This document shows, one piece after another, positions 1 through 6,103 of a DNA stretch of 6,503 nt. Under the pieces are notes generated by a model that saw only the letters and a list, made by a program, of their open reading frames with translations, did no database searches and was not told the DNA's origin. The DNA is from an uncultured bacterium. Its GTDB lineage: Bacteria > Patescibacteriota > Minisyncoccia > Phycocordibacterales > UBA1006. Each line of letters begins with the position of its first letter. Positions within the stretch are counted from its first letter, which is position 1. Made by a program: the position numbers and the translations under genes. The stretch covers positions 1-6,503 of the forward strand of contig CAIXMG010000043.1 in assembly GCA_903920485.1 (NCBI GenBank), in the 5' to 3' direction.

Positions 1-2331
1 ATCCGTCGAGTCCAGGCTGGTCACGGGAGCCTGGTTGTTATCCGAACCGCACTGCGCCGTGGTGCCACCGCCGGCACTGCTGCTTCCGGCACTTGATCCA
101 GGGGGTGCGCTGGCATCAAGGGTCGCACTGCAAGGAACGGGATTACCGGAACTTCCGGAGCAGGTCCATGACCATCCGGTCGTGGTACTTGTCGGAGTGC
201 TTGCCGTCGCGCCCGAACTGCAAAGATTGCTGAGTGGCACGGAGGAGAAAGGCTTGGCATTGGCTCCTCCGCAGGTGGTAGTGCCTCCGTTTTGGGTACC
301 GGCATTCGTATTGCCAGAAGAGGAAAGAGTGAACGCTGTAATTGGAACAAGTACTGAGCCCGTAGAATCTTCAGTGACTTCAGCCTGGTAGGAACCCGCC
401 GAAAGATCAGGAGTTTGCGCCAAAACTGATGTTCCACCAGCAGGATAGACCAACGGCACGTCATAAGTAGCACCCAAGGGGTCAATCACCCTCAACGTAA
501 GGTCGTCGGGGCTTGTAGGCGAGGAAGCCATGACAATGGTAAACTTTCTGACGAAACTGTCGACTGCGGAACCCGCGGCCTGCCCATTGTCCGTTAAGGT
601 CGCACCCCCCGAAGCGGCGGTAATCGTGAACGGAATCGCCTGACTGATCGTAACTCCGTTTGCGGACAAGGATACTGCCGCATTGTAAGTCCCCGGAGGA
701 AGGTCTTTCGTCGTCATGGTCAAAGGTACGGTGGTACTTGCAGGAAGTATTGCATCATCCGTCTGGACGATCGTAGTATTGTCGAGGATGTTGAGGACGA
801 TCGGTGTCGCCACCGAAGGCGCCGCTGCAGGAGTGACCGTAAACCCCTCGACATAGTTCCCCGCCGTCGAACCTGTGGATTGCCCGGTCGTTGAAAGTTC
901 GACAGAGGGTGTAGGCGTACTCGATGCAGCAGATGCTGAGATCGTGAAGTGAACGAAAGGGCTCGCAGGTGTCCCGCTTGCAAATCCATCCGTGTAAAAC
1001 TCTGCGGTATAAGTTCCAGGACTAAGATCCCCCGTAGAAACGGAAACTGGATCAGTTGAGTTTGCCGGAATTATTGGATACTTGAGTGAAGCGCTGATTC
1101 CAACATTGTCCTTTACTATCCTGAGAAGTCCGTTAGTCCGTGAAGAAAGAGCGGTAGCTGGAGTCACTGAAAAATTCTCAACGTACTTCCCCGTTGTCGA
1201 CCCGGCGGTCTCTCCGTTATCAGTAAGGGTGAAATCTGTTGGAACGGGCCCTGCTATAAACGAAATAGACTGGCTTTCTTTTGTGCCGTTAACAAGAACA
1301 ACTGCTTGATAGGTACCAGGACTTAAATCGCCTGTAGAACCCTGAACTCCTGAACTTCCTGGGGGGACAGAAAGTTGAATATTTTGATAAGTTGTTCCAG
1401 AATGATTGAGTACTTTCACCTCAACCGCACTGTCTGTGTAATTACTGTTAGGAGTAATCGTAAAATTCTCAACGTATGTCCCGGCGGTTGACCCAGTAGC
1501 TCCGCCGTTATCAGTAAGATTCACTTGATAGGAACTAGACTGGCCACTAGTAGCCGTTGAGTTAATGGCAGGTACCGTGTATGCGTAACTGGTAGTGGCG
1601 TACACATACCCCTGCGAAGCATCCATGAGGTCGATTTGGTATGTATCCGATGAAAGAGACGCGGCAGGAACGGTAAAAGTAAGAACTGATCCGGAGAGAT
1701 TCCCTTGGGCAATGACAACAGGCGGCACGCCGCTGGAAGGAGCCAATTGAAGAGAATAGTTTGAGTAATTAGGTATTGTCTGATTCTGACTTTCAAAAAC
1801 GTTGGTTGATACGGACAAATCCCCGTTTGAGGCAGGAGTGATGGAATCAATATGATAAGCTGCGGACGGTATATTAGTACTATTACTTACTATGTGGCCA
1901 GAATGATCACTGCTGAGCCTTATCACGTCGCTAGCATAGGCAAAACTACTAGTAGGATCGTACAAGGAAACAATAATTAGCTGACTCGAAGTAACTGCGG
2001 GTACAAGGTACGTAATGGTGCTTCCGGAAACCACACCTGGTAAATTTTTATAGTTGTTGGCTACCGATTGAGCCATACCTGATACAGTCAGGGAATAATC
2101 TGATGGCACTGCTGGATTTTCATTAGTCTGTACCGTAACAGTTATATCGTTGTTGGACGTTTGGGTCACCGAGCTGATGTATGAGGTGCTCGTCGTTACA
2201 CCAAGGTTCGTTGCAGCAAGTGCCCTGTGAACCTGTGTCGAGAAGGAGCCCCCCACCAGGATCATAAGGGCAACCGCAACGGCAAGGCCGGCGAAGAATC
2301 GGTGATGAGGTTTTCCAGGAAGATGTTTCAT
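1..2331 (-). CDS. Large secreted Ig-like repeat protein, C-terminus beyond window
   Basis: The frame is open for 777 codons from ATG at 2331 to the left edge, with no stop, so the gene is partial at its 3' end. The N-terminus is a signal peptide: basic stretch (MKHLPGKPHHR), hydrophobic core (about residues 12-28) and a likely cleavage site at ALAA (37-40). Next come two related beta-rich modules (about 52-138 and 161-254) and four tandem Ig-like modules of about 95-110 residues starting at 272, 369, 479 and 579, each with a G-x-Y/F-V-E-x-F pattern early and a D-L-x-P-G-T-Y-type turn late. A four-cysteine module follows (C687, C704, C724, C734, with W720 and W722). A Ser/Gly linker leads into what looks like a second copy, beginning at C761 and cut by the edge. 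The composition suggests an extracellular adhesin or surface-layer protein; there is no enzymatic motif. It is the last visible gene of the minus-strand operon, 19 nt after the pilin-like gene, with which it shares the Ig-like and four-Cys modules. The function is inferred from architecture only. Confidence 0.87.
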   Translation of the reverse strand, partial: MKHLPGKPHHRFFAGLAVAVALMILVGGSFSTQVHRALAATNLGVTTSTSYISSVTQTSNNDITVTVQTNENPAVPSDYSLTVSGMAQSVANNYKNLPGVVSGSTITYLVPAVTSSQLIIVSLYDPTSSFAYASDVIRLSSDHSGHIVSNSTNIPSAAYHIDSITPASNGDLSVSTNVFESQNQTIPNYSNYSLQLAPSSGVPPVVIAQGNLSGSVLTFTVPAASLSSDTYQIDLMDASQGYVYATTSYAYTVPAINSTATSGQSSSYQVNLTDNGGATGSTAGTYVENFTITPNSNYTDSAVEVKVLNHSGTTYQNIQLSVPPGSSGVQGSTGDLSPGTYQAVVLVNGTKESQSISFIAGPVPTDFTLTDNGETAGSTTGKYVENFSVTPATALSSRTNGLLRIVKDNVGISASLKYPIIPANSTDPVSVSTGDLSPGTYTAEFYTDGFASGTPASPFVHFTISASAASSTPTPSVELSTTGQSTGSTAGNYVEGFTVTPAAAPSVATPIVLNILDNTTIVQTDDAILPASTTVPLTMTTKDLPPGTYNAAVSLSANGVTISQAIPFTITAASGGATLTDNGQAAGSAVDSFVRKFTIVMASSPTSPDDLTLRVIDPLGATYDVPLVYPAGGTSVLAQTPDLSAGSYQAEVTEDSTGSVLVPITAFTLSSSGNTNAGTQNGGTTTCGGANAKPFSSVPLSNLCSSGATASTPTSTTTGWSWTCSGSSGNPVPCSATLDASAPPGSSAGSSSAGGGTTAQCGSDNNQAPVTSLDSTD
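124..273 (-). other. Four-cysteine W-x-W module (copy in large secreted protein)
   Basis: Residues 687-736 hold C687, C704, C724 and C734 with a W-S-W-T-C core. Cysteine spacings are 17, 20 and 10. The module matches residues 250-300 of the neighbouring pilin-like protein (spacings 18, 19 and 11; W-T-W-S-C core). A second copy appears to start at C761 (about position 51) and leaves the window. I recall similar C-G-S-A-N...W-x-W-x-C...C-S-A modules in secreted Patescibacteria proteins. Two disulfides are plausible for an extracytoplasmic domain. The function is unknown. Confidence 0.65.
322..1518 (-). repeat. Four tandem Ig-like modules in the large secreted protein
   Basis: The modules cover about 1246-1518, 937-1227, 619-897 and 322-597. 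Each begins near LTDNG or a variant, continues with GS-T/A-x-G-x-Y-V-E-x-F-T-V-T-P, and ends with DLSPGTY followed by a beta strand such as FTIS. The first two are closest at DNA level: both contain TACGTTGAGAATTTT and CTTACTGATAACGG on the minus strand, which suggests fairly recent duplication. The fourth is the most divergent (SFVRKF in place of YVENF). Two further diverged copies lie in the neighbouring gene at about 3692-3964 and 3338-3610. Confidence 0.8.
1570..2178 (-). repeat. Two N-terminal beta-rich modules of a second type
   Basis: Residues about 52-138 and 161-254 of the large secreted protein align with each other. Shared elements are NDITVTV / GDLSVST, then DYSLTV / NYSLQL, then SGSTITYLVPA / SGSVLTFTVPA, then SSQLIIVSLYD / SSDTYQIDLMD. 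They differ from the four downstream Ig-like modules and I see no copy elsewhere in the window. They are probably beta-sandwich domains. I do not recognise the family. Confidence 0.6.
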
Positions 2332-2340
2332 ATAAGAATC

Positions 2341-2370
2341 ATTATACTCATTAGAGGCCTACGATGTCGA
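2341..2370 (-). promoter_or_regulatory. Probable sigma-70 type promoter for the large secreted protein gene
   Basis: On the minus strand TCGACA (2365-2370, one mismatch to TTGACA) is followed after 18 nt by a perfect TATAAT (2341-2346). The -10 hexamer ends only 9 nt before the ATG at 2331, so transcription would start at or within a few bases of the start codon. There is no Shine-Dalgarno sequence in the gap. The promoter overlaps the last codons and stop of the upstream gene, so it would act as an internal operon promoter giving a leaderless or nearly leaderless transcript. Confidence 0.5.
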
Positions 2371-2647
2371 GAAGCGAGTAGTCAGACTTCACGCCGAGTT
2401 CGCGGATGATGGTCGAGACGATGAGGAATGCGCATACGATGATGACCAGTCCGATGACGATGTTGAGCAGTTGCTTGGAATACTTCCTGATGGCCTCCTC
2501 GACAGCGGGACCGGGATCGGAGGTCTTGCCCAGCCAGATGATCATGAATCCGGAATACATAGCAAGGATTGTCGCAACCACTCCGATAAGAAGCAGGATG
2601 CCCTGGATGACGTTCGTGATCAGTTGGATGAAGTCGTTGAGTCCGCA
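2351..2647 (-). other. T4SS pilin-like two-helix membrane domain
   Basis: Residues 475-572 of the chimeric protein begin with CGLNDFIQLITNVIQGILLL. They continue through a first helix ending in Y-S-G-F-M-I-I-W, a cytoplasmic loop (KTSDPGPAVEEAIRKYSKQ) and a second helix (about 534-555), with a short tail after it. In the family the first helix ends in an aromatic/glycine patch and the loop often contains an amphipathic helix leading to N-x-x-I-G-L, seen here as LLNIVIGL. The match to a full stand-alone pilin is good in topology. Pilus assembly is not demonstrated. Confidence 0.7.
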
Positions 2648-4069
2648 CATCTGCTGCTCCGCGGTCGTTGCCGCATGCCCGTTGATATCAGTGCCTGCCG
2701 TCAGCCCGCACCGCGGAACCAGGCCCGTACCAGGGATCGTCGCAGTAAGGGTACTTGGCGTCGGCGTACCCGAATTTCCCACGTCGACACCTTCGAAGAC
2801 GGCTGATTCATTCGTCGCACCGCCCGGGGTCGTGAAGATAAGCGGGGATCCCAGCTTGTTGGAACCCACGTTTTTGATTGCAAATTGATAGGTCGTTCCC
2901 GGGGTCAGATTGCTGAACGTGAGCGTGATCGGCGTCGTCTGCCCCGTCTGCATGCTCGCCACATTAAGAAGCGGTGTCTCGCTTGCAAGAGGCTGCCCTG
3001 AAACCGACCACAGGTAGCTGATGTTTACCGGGGCAGGAACCGTGACGGCGACATTTCCTTTGATCGTAGCCGACGTTCCCGTCACCGTCTGTTGGTTCGT
3101 GGGAAAGCCGATCACGACGCCGCCGATGGTTACGGGTGCAAGAGGTCCGTTTGCCGTCCCCGATGCCGTCGCACTGCACGTTGCCGGAGCATACGGAACC
3201 GGAGGAGTACAGCTCCATGTCCACATACCGGAAGTGTTGGCGACGGTACTCGACGTTCCATACGCACAGGCAGTAAGTCCTCTTGGAGCTGCGGGAACCG
3301 TGGTTCCCGCAGCTGAACCGCAGACCCCCCCGTCATTGACCGTAAAAGAAATCGACGGTCCTGCAGGGTTTCGACTGGTATTGTAAAGAGTCGCCGTATA
3401 CGAACCCGGACCAAGATTGTCAGCCACCACAGAAACGCTGGAAGCTCCCGGCGGTACGGACACCGAAACCTGTCTGAGAACCCTTCCCCCAAAGAACACT
3501 TCCAATGTTCCGTTTGCAACGGCAGGAGCCACGCTGTCGGGAACGACGTCGAAGCTCTCGGCAAACTTGTTCGGTACGGAATCGTCCCGCTGCCCCGTTG
3601 CCGTCACTGTTCCTTTCAACGGAACAGTAGGCACAGTTCCGGATGATTGCGACTGTGAAGACTGGGAATATTGCGACGACGGAGAGATCGCAGTCACGGA
3701 AAATGCCGTGACGGGCCCCACGATCGTAGTACCATTGAATACCGCTGCGGCATAGATTCCTGAACTCACTGCGCCCGCGGGAACTACGACATGAGCCACT
3801 CCTGCCGGAATGGTAAACGGGGTGCTGTTTATCGTCACCCCTGTCACGCCCAGTACCACCAGATTAAGGTTGGCAACAGTGGTCGGCGCAGGACTTGACG
3901 TCACTCCGAACACCTCATCGTACGACCCCGTTATGGGAGAAAGATTCTCTCCCAGAGGCGTAAGCGTGACTGATGTCGCTGCAAGAGCACTATGCACGGA
4001 AAAAAGGACGGCAAGCCCGAGAATGACTGACAACCATTGATTCTTTTTTTTCAGAAGATTCTTAATCAT
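2351..4069 (-). CDS. Chimeric secreted protein with C-terminal T4SS pilin-like (VirB2-type) domain
   Basis: This 572-residue protein starts at ATG 4069. The first 85 codons of the longer open frame are rejected because they lie inside the upstream gene and because a signal peptide begins exactly here (IKNLLKKK, hydrophobic core, cleavage near ALAA at 28-31). Domains in order: Ig-like module (36-126); Ser/Gln linker (130-145); second Ig-like module (154-244); four-Cys module (C250, C268, C287, C298); fibronectin-III-like stretch (about 311-415, with SNLTPGTTYQFAI); Thr/Gly linker; and a C-terminal domain (about 475-572) with two membrane helices (about 488-513 and 534-555) joined by a basic loop with K515, R528, K529 and K532. 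That tail resembles the T4SS pilin family of Patescibacteria (I recall PF18895) and VirB2/TrbC topology, with both ends outside and the loop in the cytoplasm. C454 and C475 flank the domain entry. The start overlaps the previous gene's end by 8 nt (ATGATTAA), which favours translational coupling. Unusually, about 480 extracellular residues precede the pilin core. It could be a pilus subunit or simply a membrane-anchored surface protein. Confidence 0.85.
   Translation of the reverse strand: MIKNLLKKKNQWLSVILGLAVLFSVHSALAATSVTLTPLGENLSPITGSYDEVFGVTSSPAPTTVANLNLVVLGVTGVTINSTPFTIPAGVAHVVVPAGAVSSGIYAAAVFNGTTIVGPVTAFSVTAISPSSQYSQSSQSQSSGTVPTVPLKGTVTATGQRDDSVPNKFAESFDVVPDSVAPAVANGTLEVFFGGRVLRQVSVSVPPGASSVSVVADNLGPGSYTATLYNTSRNPAGPSISFTVNDGGVCGSAAGTTVPAAPRGLTACAYGTSSTVANTSGMWTWSCTPPVPYAPATCSATASGTANGPLAPVTIGGVVIGFPTNQQTVTGTSATIKGNVAVTVPAPVNISYLWSVSGQPLASETPLLNVASMQTGQTTPITLTFSNLTPGTTYQFAIKNVGSNKLGSPLIFTTPGGATNESAVFEGVDVGNSGTPTPSTLTATIPGTGLVPRCGLTAGTDINGHAATTAEQQMCGLNDFIQLITNVIQGILLLIGVVATILAMYSGFMIIWLGKTSDPGPAVEEAIRKYSKQLLNIVIGLVIIVCAFLIVSTIIRELGVKSDYSLLDIVGL
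3170..3322 (-). other. Four-cysteine W-x-W module (copy in pilin-like protein)
   Basis: Residues 250-300 carry C250, C268, C287 and C298 with W283 and W285. The order Ig-like module then four-Cys module is the same as in the next gene downstream, which points to shuffling or duplication of a two-module cassette. The DNA encoding it contains a 13-bp perfect inverted repeat, listed separately. Confidence 0.65.
3287..3314. repeat. 13-bp perfect inverted repeat inside coding sequence
   Basis: AGCTGCGGGAACC (3287-3299) is followed after GT by its exact complement GGTTCCCGCAGCT (3302-3314). In the mRNA this would be a strong hairpin with at most a few unpaired bases at the tip. It encodes part of the four-Cys module and is not followed by a U-run, so it is not a typical terminator. 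Confidence 0.75.
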
Positions 4070-5414
4070 ACGTTGATTGAGCCCCCGTAATCTTGGCCTG
4101 CACCGCCTGAAGGATTCCCGACAACAGCGAGTCACCCGGTACAAGGATCTGATCCGGCGTCGCGAGACCGGAATTGATCTCGTCAACGTACTTCTTGAAC
4201 AATGCCGTCGTCTGGGTGGGATCGGGATCAAGGAAGCTTTGCGAGATGATCGCGGAATGCGAGACGGTCGTCTGCAGATCGTCGCTGGGAGTATCGGCAA
4301 GCAGGTCGTTGCGTGCAGGCGCATACTGCGGAGCCAGGGTCAGAAACCCTCCCACATAGTCGTGGCTGATGAGCGTCTGTGCCACCGTAACGGCAAGCGC
4401 GGGGTTGGGTGTCGTCTTGACGATGGCAATGCCCGTCATGTTGCCGTACGTTGACAGCTTCGTAGCGCCTTTCAGTTGAGGAACCAGGGCAACCCCGAAA
4501 TTAAGATTCGGGTTCAGCTGACGGATTCCGGACGCTTCGCTGGCATCCCCAAAGTAGATGGCGAGTTTTCCGGCAACGAACTGGTCCCGGTCAAGCGGGA
4601 GACTTGCGTTCCACGAATAGTCGCCGCTGTTCGCATTGGCGAAGCTCGTATAGAACGAGAAGGCATTCTGCACCGCCGAGTTCCCCGACGCATCGGTCGC
4701 AGCAAACGTGGAGACGTACTTCCCCGTCGAGTCATCCCAAGTGACCAGCGGGTTTCCTCCCTGTTGGGCAAGCAGTGCCAAAAGCTCCTTAGCATGCAGG
4801 ATGTTGTCATACGTTCCCAACGCCACCGTTTCCGCGGACAGCGCCCCTGCATCGTCCTTCTGGGTGATTTTGGCATTGAGGGCAACCACGTCGTTCCACG
4901 TCTTCGGAGGCGTCACGACGAACGCCGAAGACAGCATGTCCTTGTTGTAGTACATCACGATTGGGTCGACAACGTACGGAAGCGCGACAGTCCCGTCGCT
5001 TTTCAGGTACTGGGTTCCCTGATCAATAAAGGTCGTCTTGAACGAAGATTCGGGGAGGCTTGCATAAGGAATGGTAAGGAGACGCGGATAATTCTGCACG
5101 ATGTTCGTGGAATCAAGAGCGATGAGGTCCGGGCCCGTGCCAGACGCCAACGCATTTACCAGATTCGACTGGAACGTCGAAGGGTCTTCCTGAACATAGT
5201 TGAACGTGACGTTCGTCATATCTTTCTCGAGCGCCGTCTTGACGCCCTTCATGGCATCGTATGGAAGGGTTCCCCACATAGTGACCGTTCCCGTTACCGT
5301 TGCAGCACTGCTTCCCACTTGGATCTTTCCGGAAAAAATGAGGACCGCGAACACCGCCGCAACGATGCATACGACATAGATGACTATTTGAACGACGGGG
5401 ATTTTTCCTTTCAT
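4062..5414 (-). CDS. Membrane-anchored family-1 extracellular solute-binding protein
   Basis: This 450-residue protein has the length and motifs of ABC-type sugar or oligosaccharide binding proteins (SBP_bac_1/8 type). It shows ALASGTGPDLIALDS (88-102), LPYVVDPIVMYYNKDML (145-161), PPKTWNDVVALNAKI (169-183) and FVAGKLAIYFGDASEA (279-294), which are the usual hinge and ligand-lobe signatures. The N-terminus is a single hydrophobic helix (about 7-28) after MKGK. The only nearby cysteine, C16, lies mid-helix without a lipobox, so the protein looks anchored by an uncleaved helix instead of a lipid. No permease or ATPase gene is in the window. It follows the methyltransferase by 15 nt and overlaps the pilin-like gene by 8 nt. 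No clear Shine-Dalgarno precedes the ATG. It may bind sugars or peptides for a remote permease, or serve as a surface receptor. The family call is confident; the ligand is unknown. Confidence 0.92.
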   Translation of the reverse strand: MKGKIPVVQIVIYVVCIVAAVFAVLIFSGKIQVGSSAATVTGTVTMWGTLPYDAMKGVKTALEKDMTNVTFNYVQEDPSTFQSNLVNALASGTGPDLIALDSTNIVQNYPRLLTIPYASLPESSFKTTFIDQGTQYLKSDGTVALPYVVDPIVMYYNKDMLSSAFVVTPPKTWNDVVALNAKITQKDDAGALSAETVALGTYDNILHAKELLALLAQQGGNPLVTWDDSTGKYVSTFAATDASGNSAVQNAFSFYTSFANANSGDYSWNASLPLDRDQFVAGKLAIYFGDASEASGIRQLNPNLNFGVALVPQLKGATKLSTYGNMTGIAIVKTTPNPALAVTVAQTLISHDYVGGFLTLAPQYAPARNDLLADTPSDDLQTTVSHSAIISQSFLDPDPTQTTALFKKYVDEINSGLATPDQILVPGDSLLSGILQAVQAKITGAQSTYD

Positions 5415-5429
5415 AAAAAGATGATGGGA

Positions 5430-5957
5430 TTATCTTCTGAAGACGACCCCGTAATGATGGGATCCGGCATCGATGGCTTGGGCAGTCGGACGCATGCCCG
5501 ATTCGGCAAACAACCGTTCCGCTTCGAAACGCGATATGACATCGTGCTCGTGCGGACCCATGTTGCCAAAACTTTCCGTCCAGTCTACCAGTAGCGCACA
5601 TCCTCCAGGTTTTAGGATTCTTGCAATTTCAGCAACTAAGGCCTGCCGATCCTCGCTTTGGAAAAGAGTATTGGCAAGGACCACCCAGTCGACCGAAGCG
5701 TCACGGAGCTTGGTACCCTGCGGAATTTCAATATTGGAATGGACGGTCTGGATGTTCGTGATGCCCAGCGACTTCGCTTCGTTGTCGAGACGAACCAGGA
5801 GGTCCTTCTGCACATCGCACGCGTAGACCTTGCCCGTGGGTCCGACCGCCTTCGACAACGCGACAGAGTAGGCACCTATTCCGGCCCCCAAATCGGCAAC
5901 GCTCGCACCGGGCAGGATGTGAAGCTGTGAGACGATGACGTTCGGGTCTGAAAACAT
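5430..5957 (-). CDS. Class I SAM-dependent methyltransferase (UbiE/type-11-like)
   Basis: This 175-residue protein has a Rossmann methyltransferase fold. Motif I is VADLGAGIGAYSVAL (20-34) for SAM binding. An acidic strand end, VYACDVQ (44-50), should contact the ribose hydroxyls. The motif IV region is VDWVVLANTLFQ (89-100), followed by ARILKPGGCALLVDW (112-126), the usual strand-5 signature. It ends in DAGSHHYGVVFRR. The length is short but complete for stand-alone type-11 enzymes, and I recall similar proteins opening with FSDP and ending in HHYG-x-x-FRK in Patescibacteria. Such proteins are often labelled UbiE, but no quinone pathway gene is near, so the substrate is open. It is the first gene of the minus-strand operon, with a TATACT box just upstream of its ATG and no Shine-Dalgarno. 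Cytoplasmic. Confidence 0.9.
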   Translation of the reverse strand: MFSDPNVIVSQLHILPGASVADLGAGIGAYSVALSKAVGPTGKVYACDVQKDLLVRLDNEAKSLGITNIQTVHSNIEIPQGTKLRDASVDWVVLANTLFQSEDRQALVAEIARILKPGGCALLVDWTESFGNMGPHEHDVISRFEAERLFAESGMRPTAQAIDAGSHHYGVVFRR

Positions 5958-5965
5958 ATGGACAT

Positions 5966-5971
5966 AGTATA
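5966..5971 (-). promoter_or_regulatory. Possible -10 box of the operon promoter
   Basis: TATACT (5 of 6 matches to TATAAT) ends 8 nt before the methyltransferase ATG at 5957, the same very short spacing as the promoter before the large secreted gene. No good -35 hexamer is found at 16-18 nt (TCGCTT at 17). The box sits between ACATAT and ATATGT arms (5954-5959 and 5969-5974), which could be an operator or chance in AT-rich DNA. Confidence 0.3.
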
Positions 5972-6017
5972 TGTGATGCTTTATAAAAAAGCGAGGACTG
6001 CCAGACGAAGAAGGTTC

Positions 6018-6051
6018 GGTTCCCCCTCTTTCAGAGGGGGTTAGGGGGTGT
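6018..6051 (+). repeat. Left 34-bp inverted repeat with internal palindrome
   Basis: It pairs base for base with 6468-6501, failing at 6017/6502 and 6052/6467. Inside, CCCCCTCT (6022-6029) and AGAGGGGG (6033-6040) form an 8-bp stem with a TTC loop, followed by TTAGGGGGTGT. No T-tract follows on either strand, so it does not look like an intrinsic terminator. Confidence 0.9.
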
Positions 6052-6103
6052 TTGTGCGAGTTCCTTGATAATTACTTGAATAGACATTGGTAGGGTAAAT
6101 ATC

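Larger units (their letters stand above)
5958..6103. other. Divergent intergenic region
   Basis: These 146 bp separate the minus-strand operon from the plus-strand DUF559 gene. They contain the operon's candidate -10 box, a weak A/T-rich hairpin (GCTTT at 5978-5982 with AAAGC at 5988-5992), the left inverted repeat of the DUF559 unit (6018-6051) and a 52-nt leader before the DUF559 start. No small gene is evident. Confidence 0.7.

Noticed and set aside
35..391. Plus-strand open frame opposite the large secreted gene
   Set aside because: It is low-complexity and mirrors the Ser/Gly and Ig-like coding on the other strand; the minus frame has a signal peptide, repeats and 777 uninterrupted codons.
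322..1518. CRISPR-like array or DNA satellite in the repeated region
   Set aside because: The repeats are about 95-110 codons, diverged, in frame and protein-level; there are no short identical repeats with regular spacers.
3934..3954. 7-bp inverted repeat TGGGAGA / TCTCCCA in the pilin-like gene
   Set aside because: It is short, inside coding sequence, and within what is expected by chance over 6.5 kb.
4070..4324. Upstream extension of the pilin-like gene to an ATG at 4324
   Set aside because: The extra 85 codons are Arg/Pro-rich, lie wholly inside the solute-binding protein gene, and would bury the clear signal peptide that begins at 4069.
5330..5414. Lipoprotein signal on the solute-binding protein
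   Set aside because: C16 lies in the centre of the hydrophobic helix without an L-x-x-C lipobox at its end.
4476..5594. Long plus-strand open frame (372 codons) antisense to the binding protein and methyltransferase
   Set aside because: It is Arg-rich with no recognisable domain and lies opposite two genes with clear family motifs.
6018..6051. Inverted-repeat hairpin as an intrinsic terminator
   Set aside because: No T-tract follows the stem on either strand, and the identical sequence bounds the other side of the gene.
6018..6051. G-quadruplex in the repeat arm
   Set aside because: Only two adjacent G5 runs occur on one strand of an arm, so a simple intramolecular quadruplex lacks the needed four runs.
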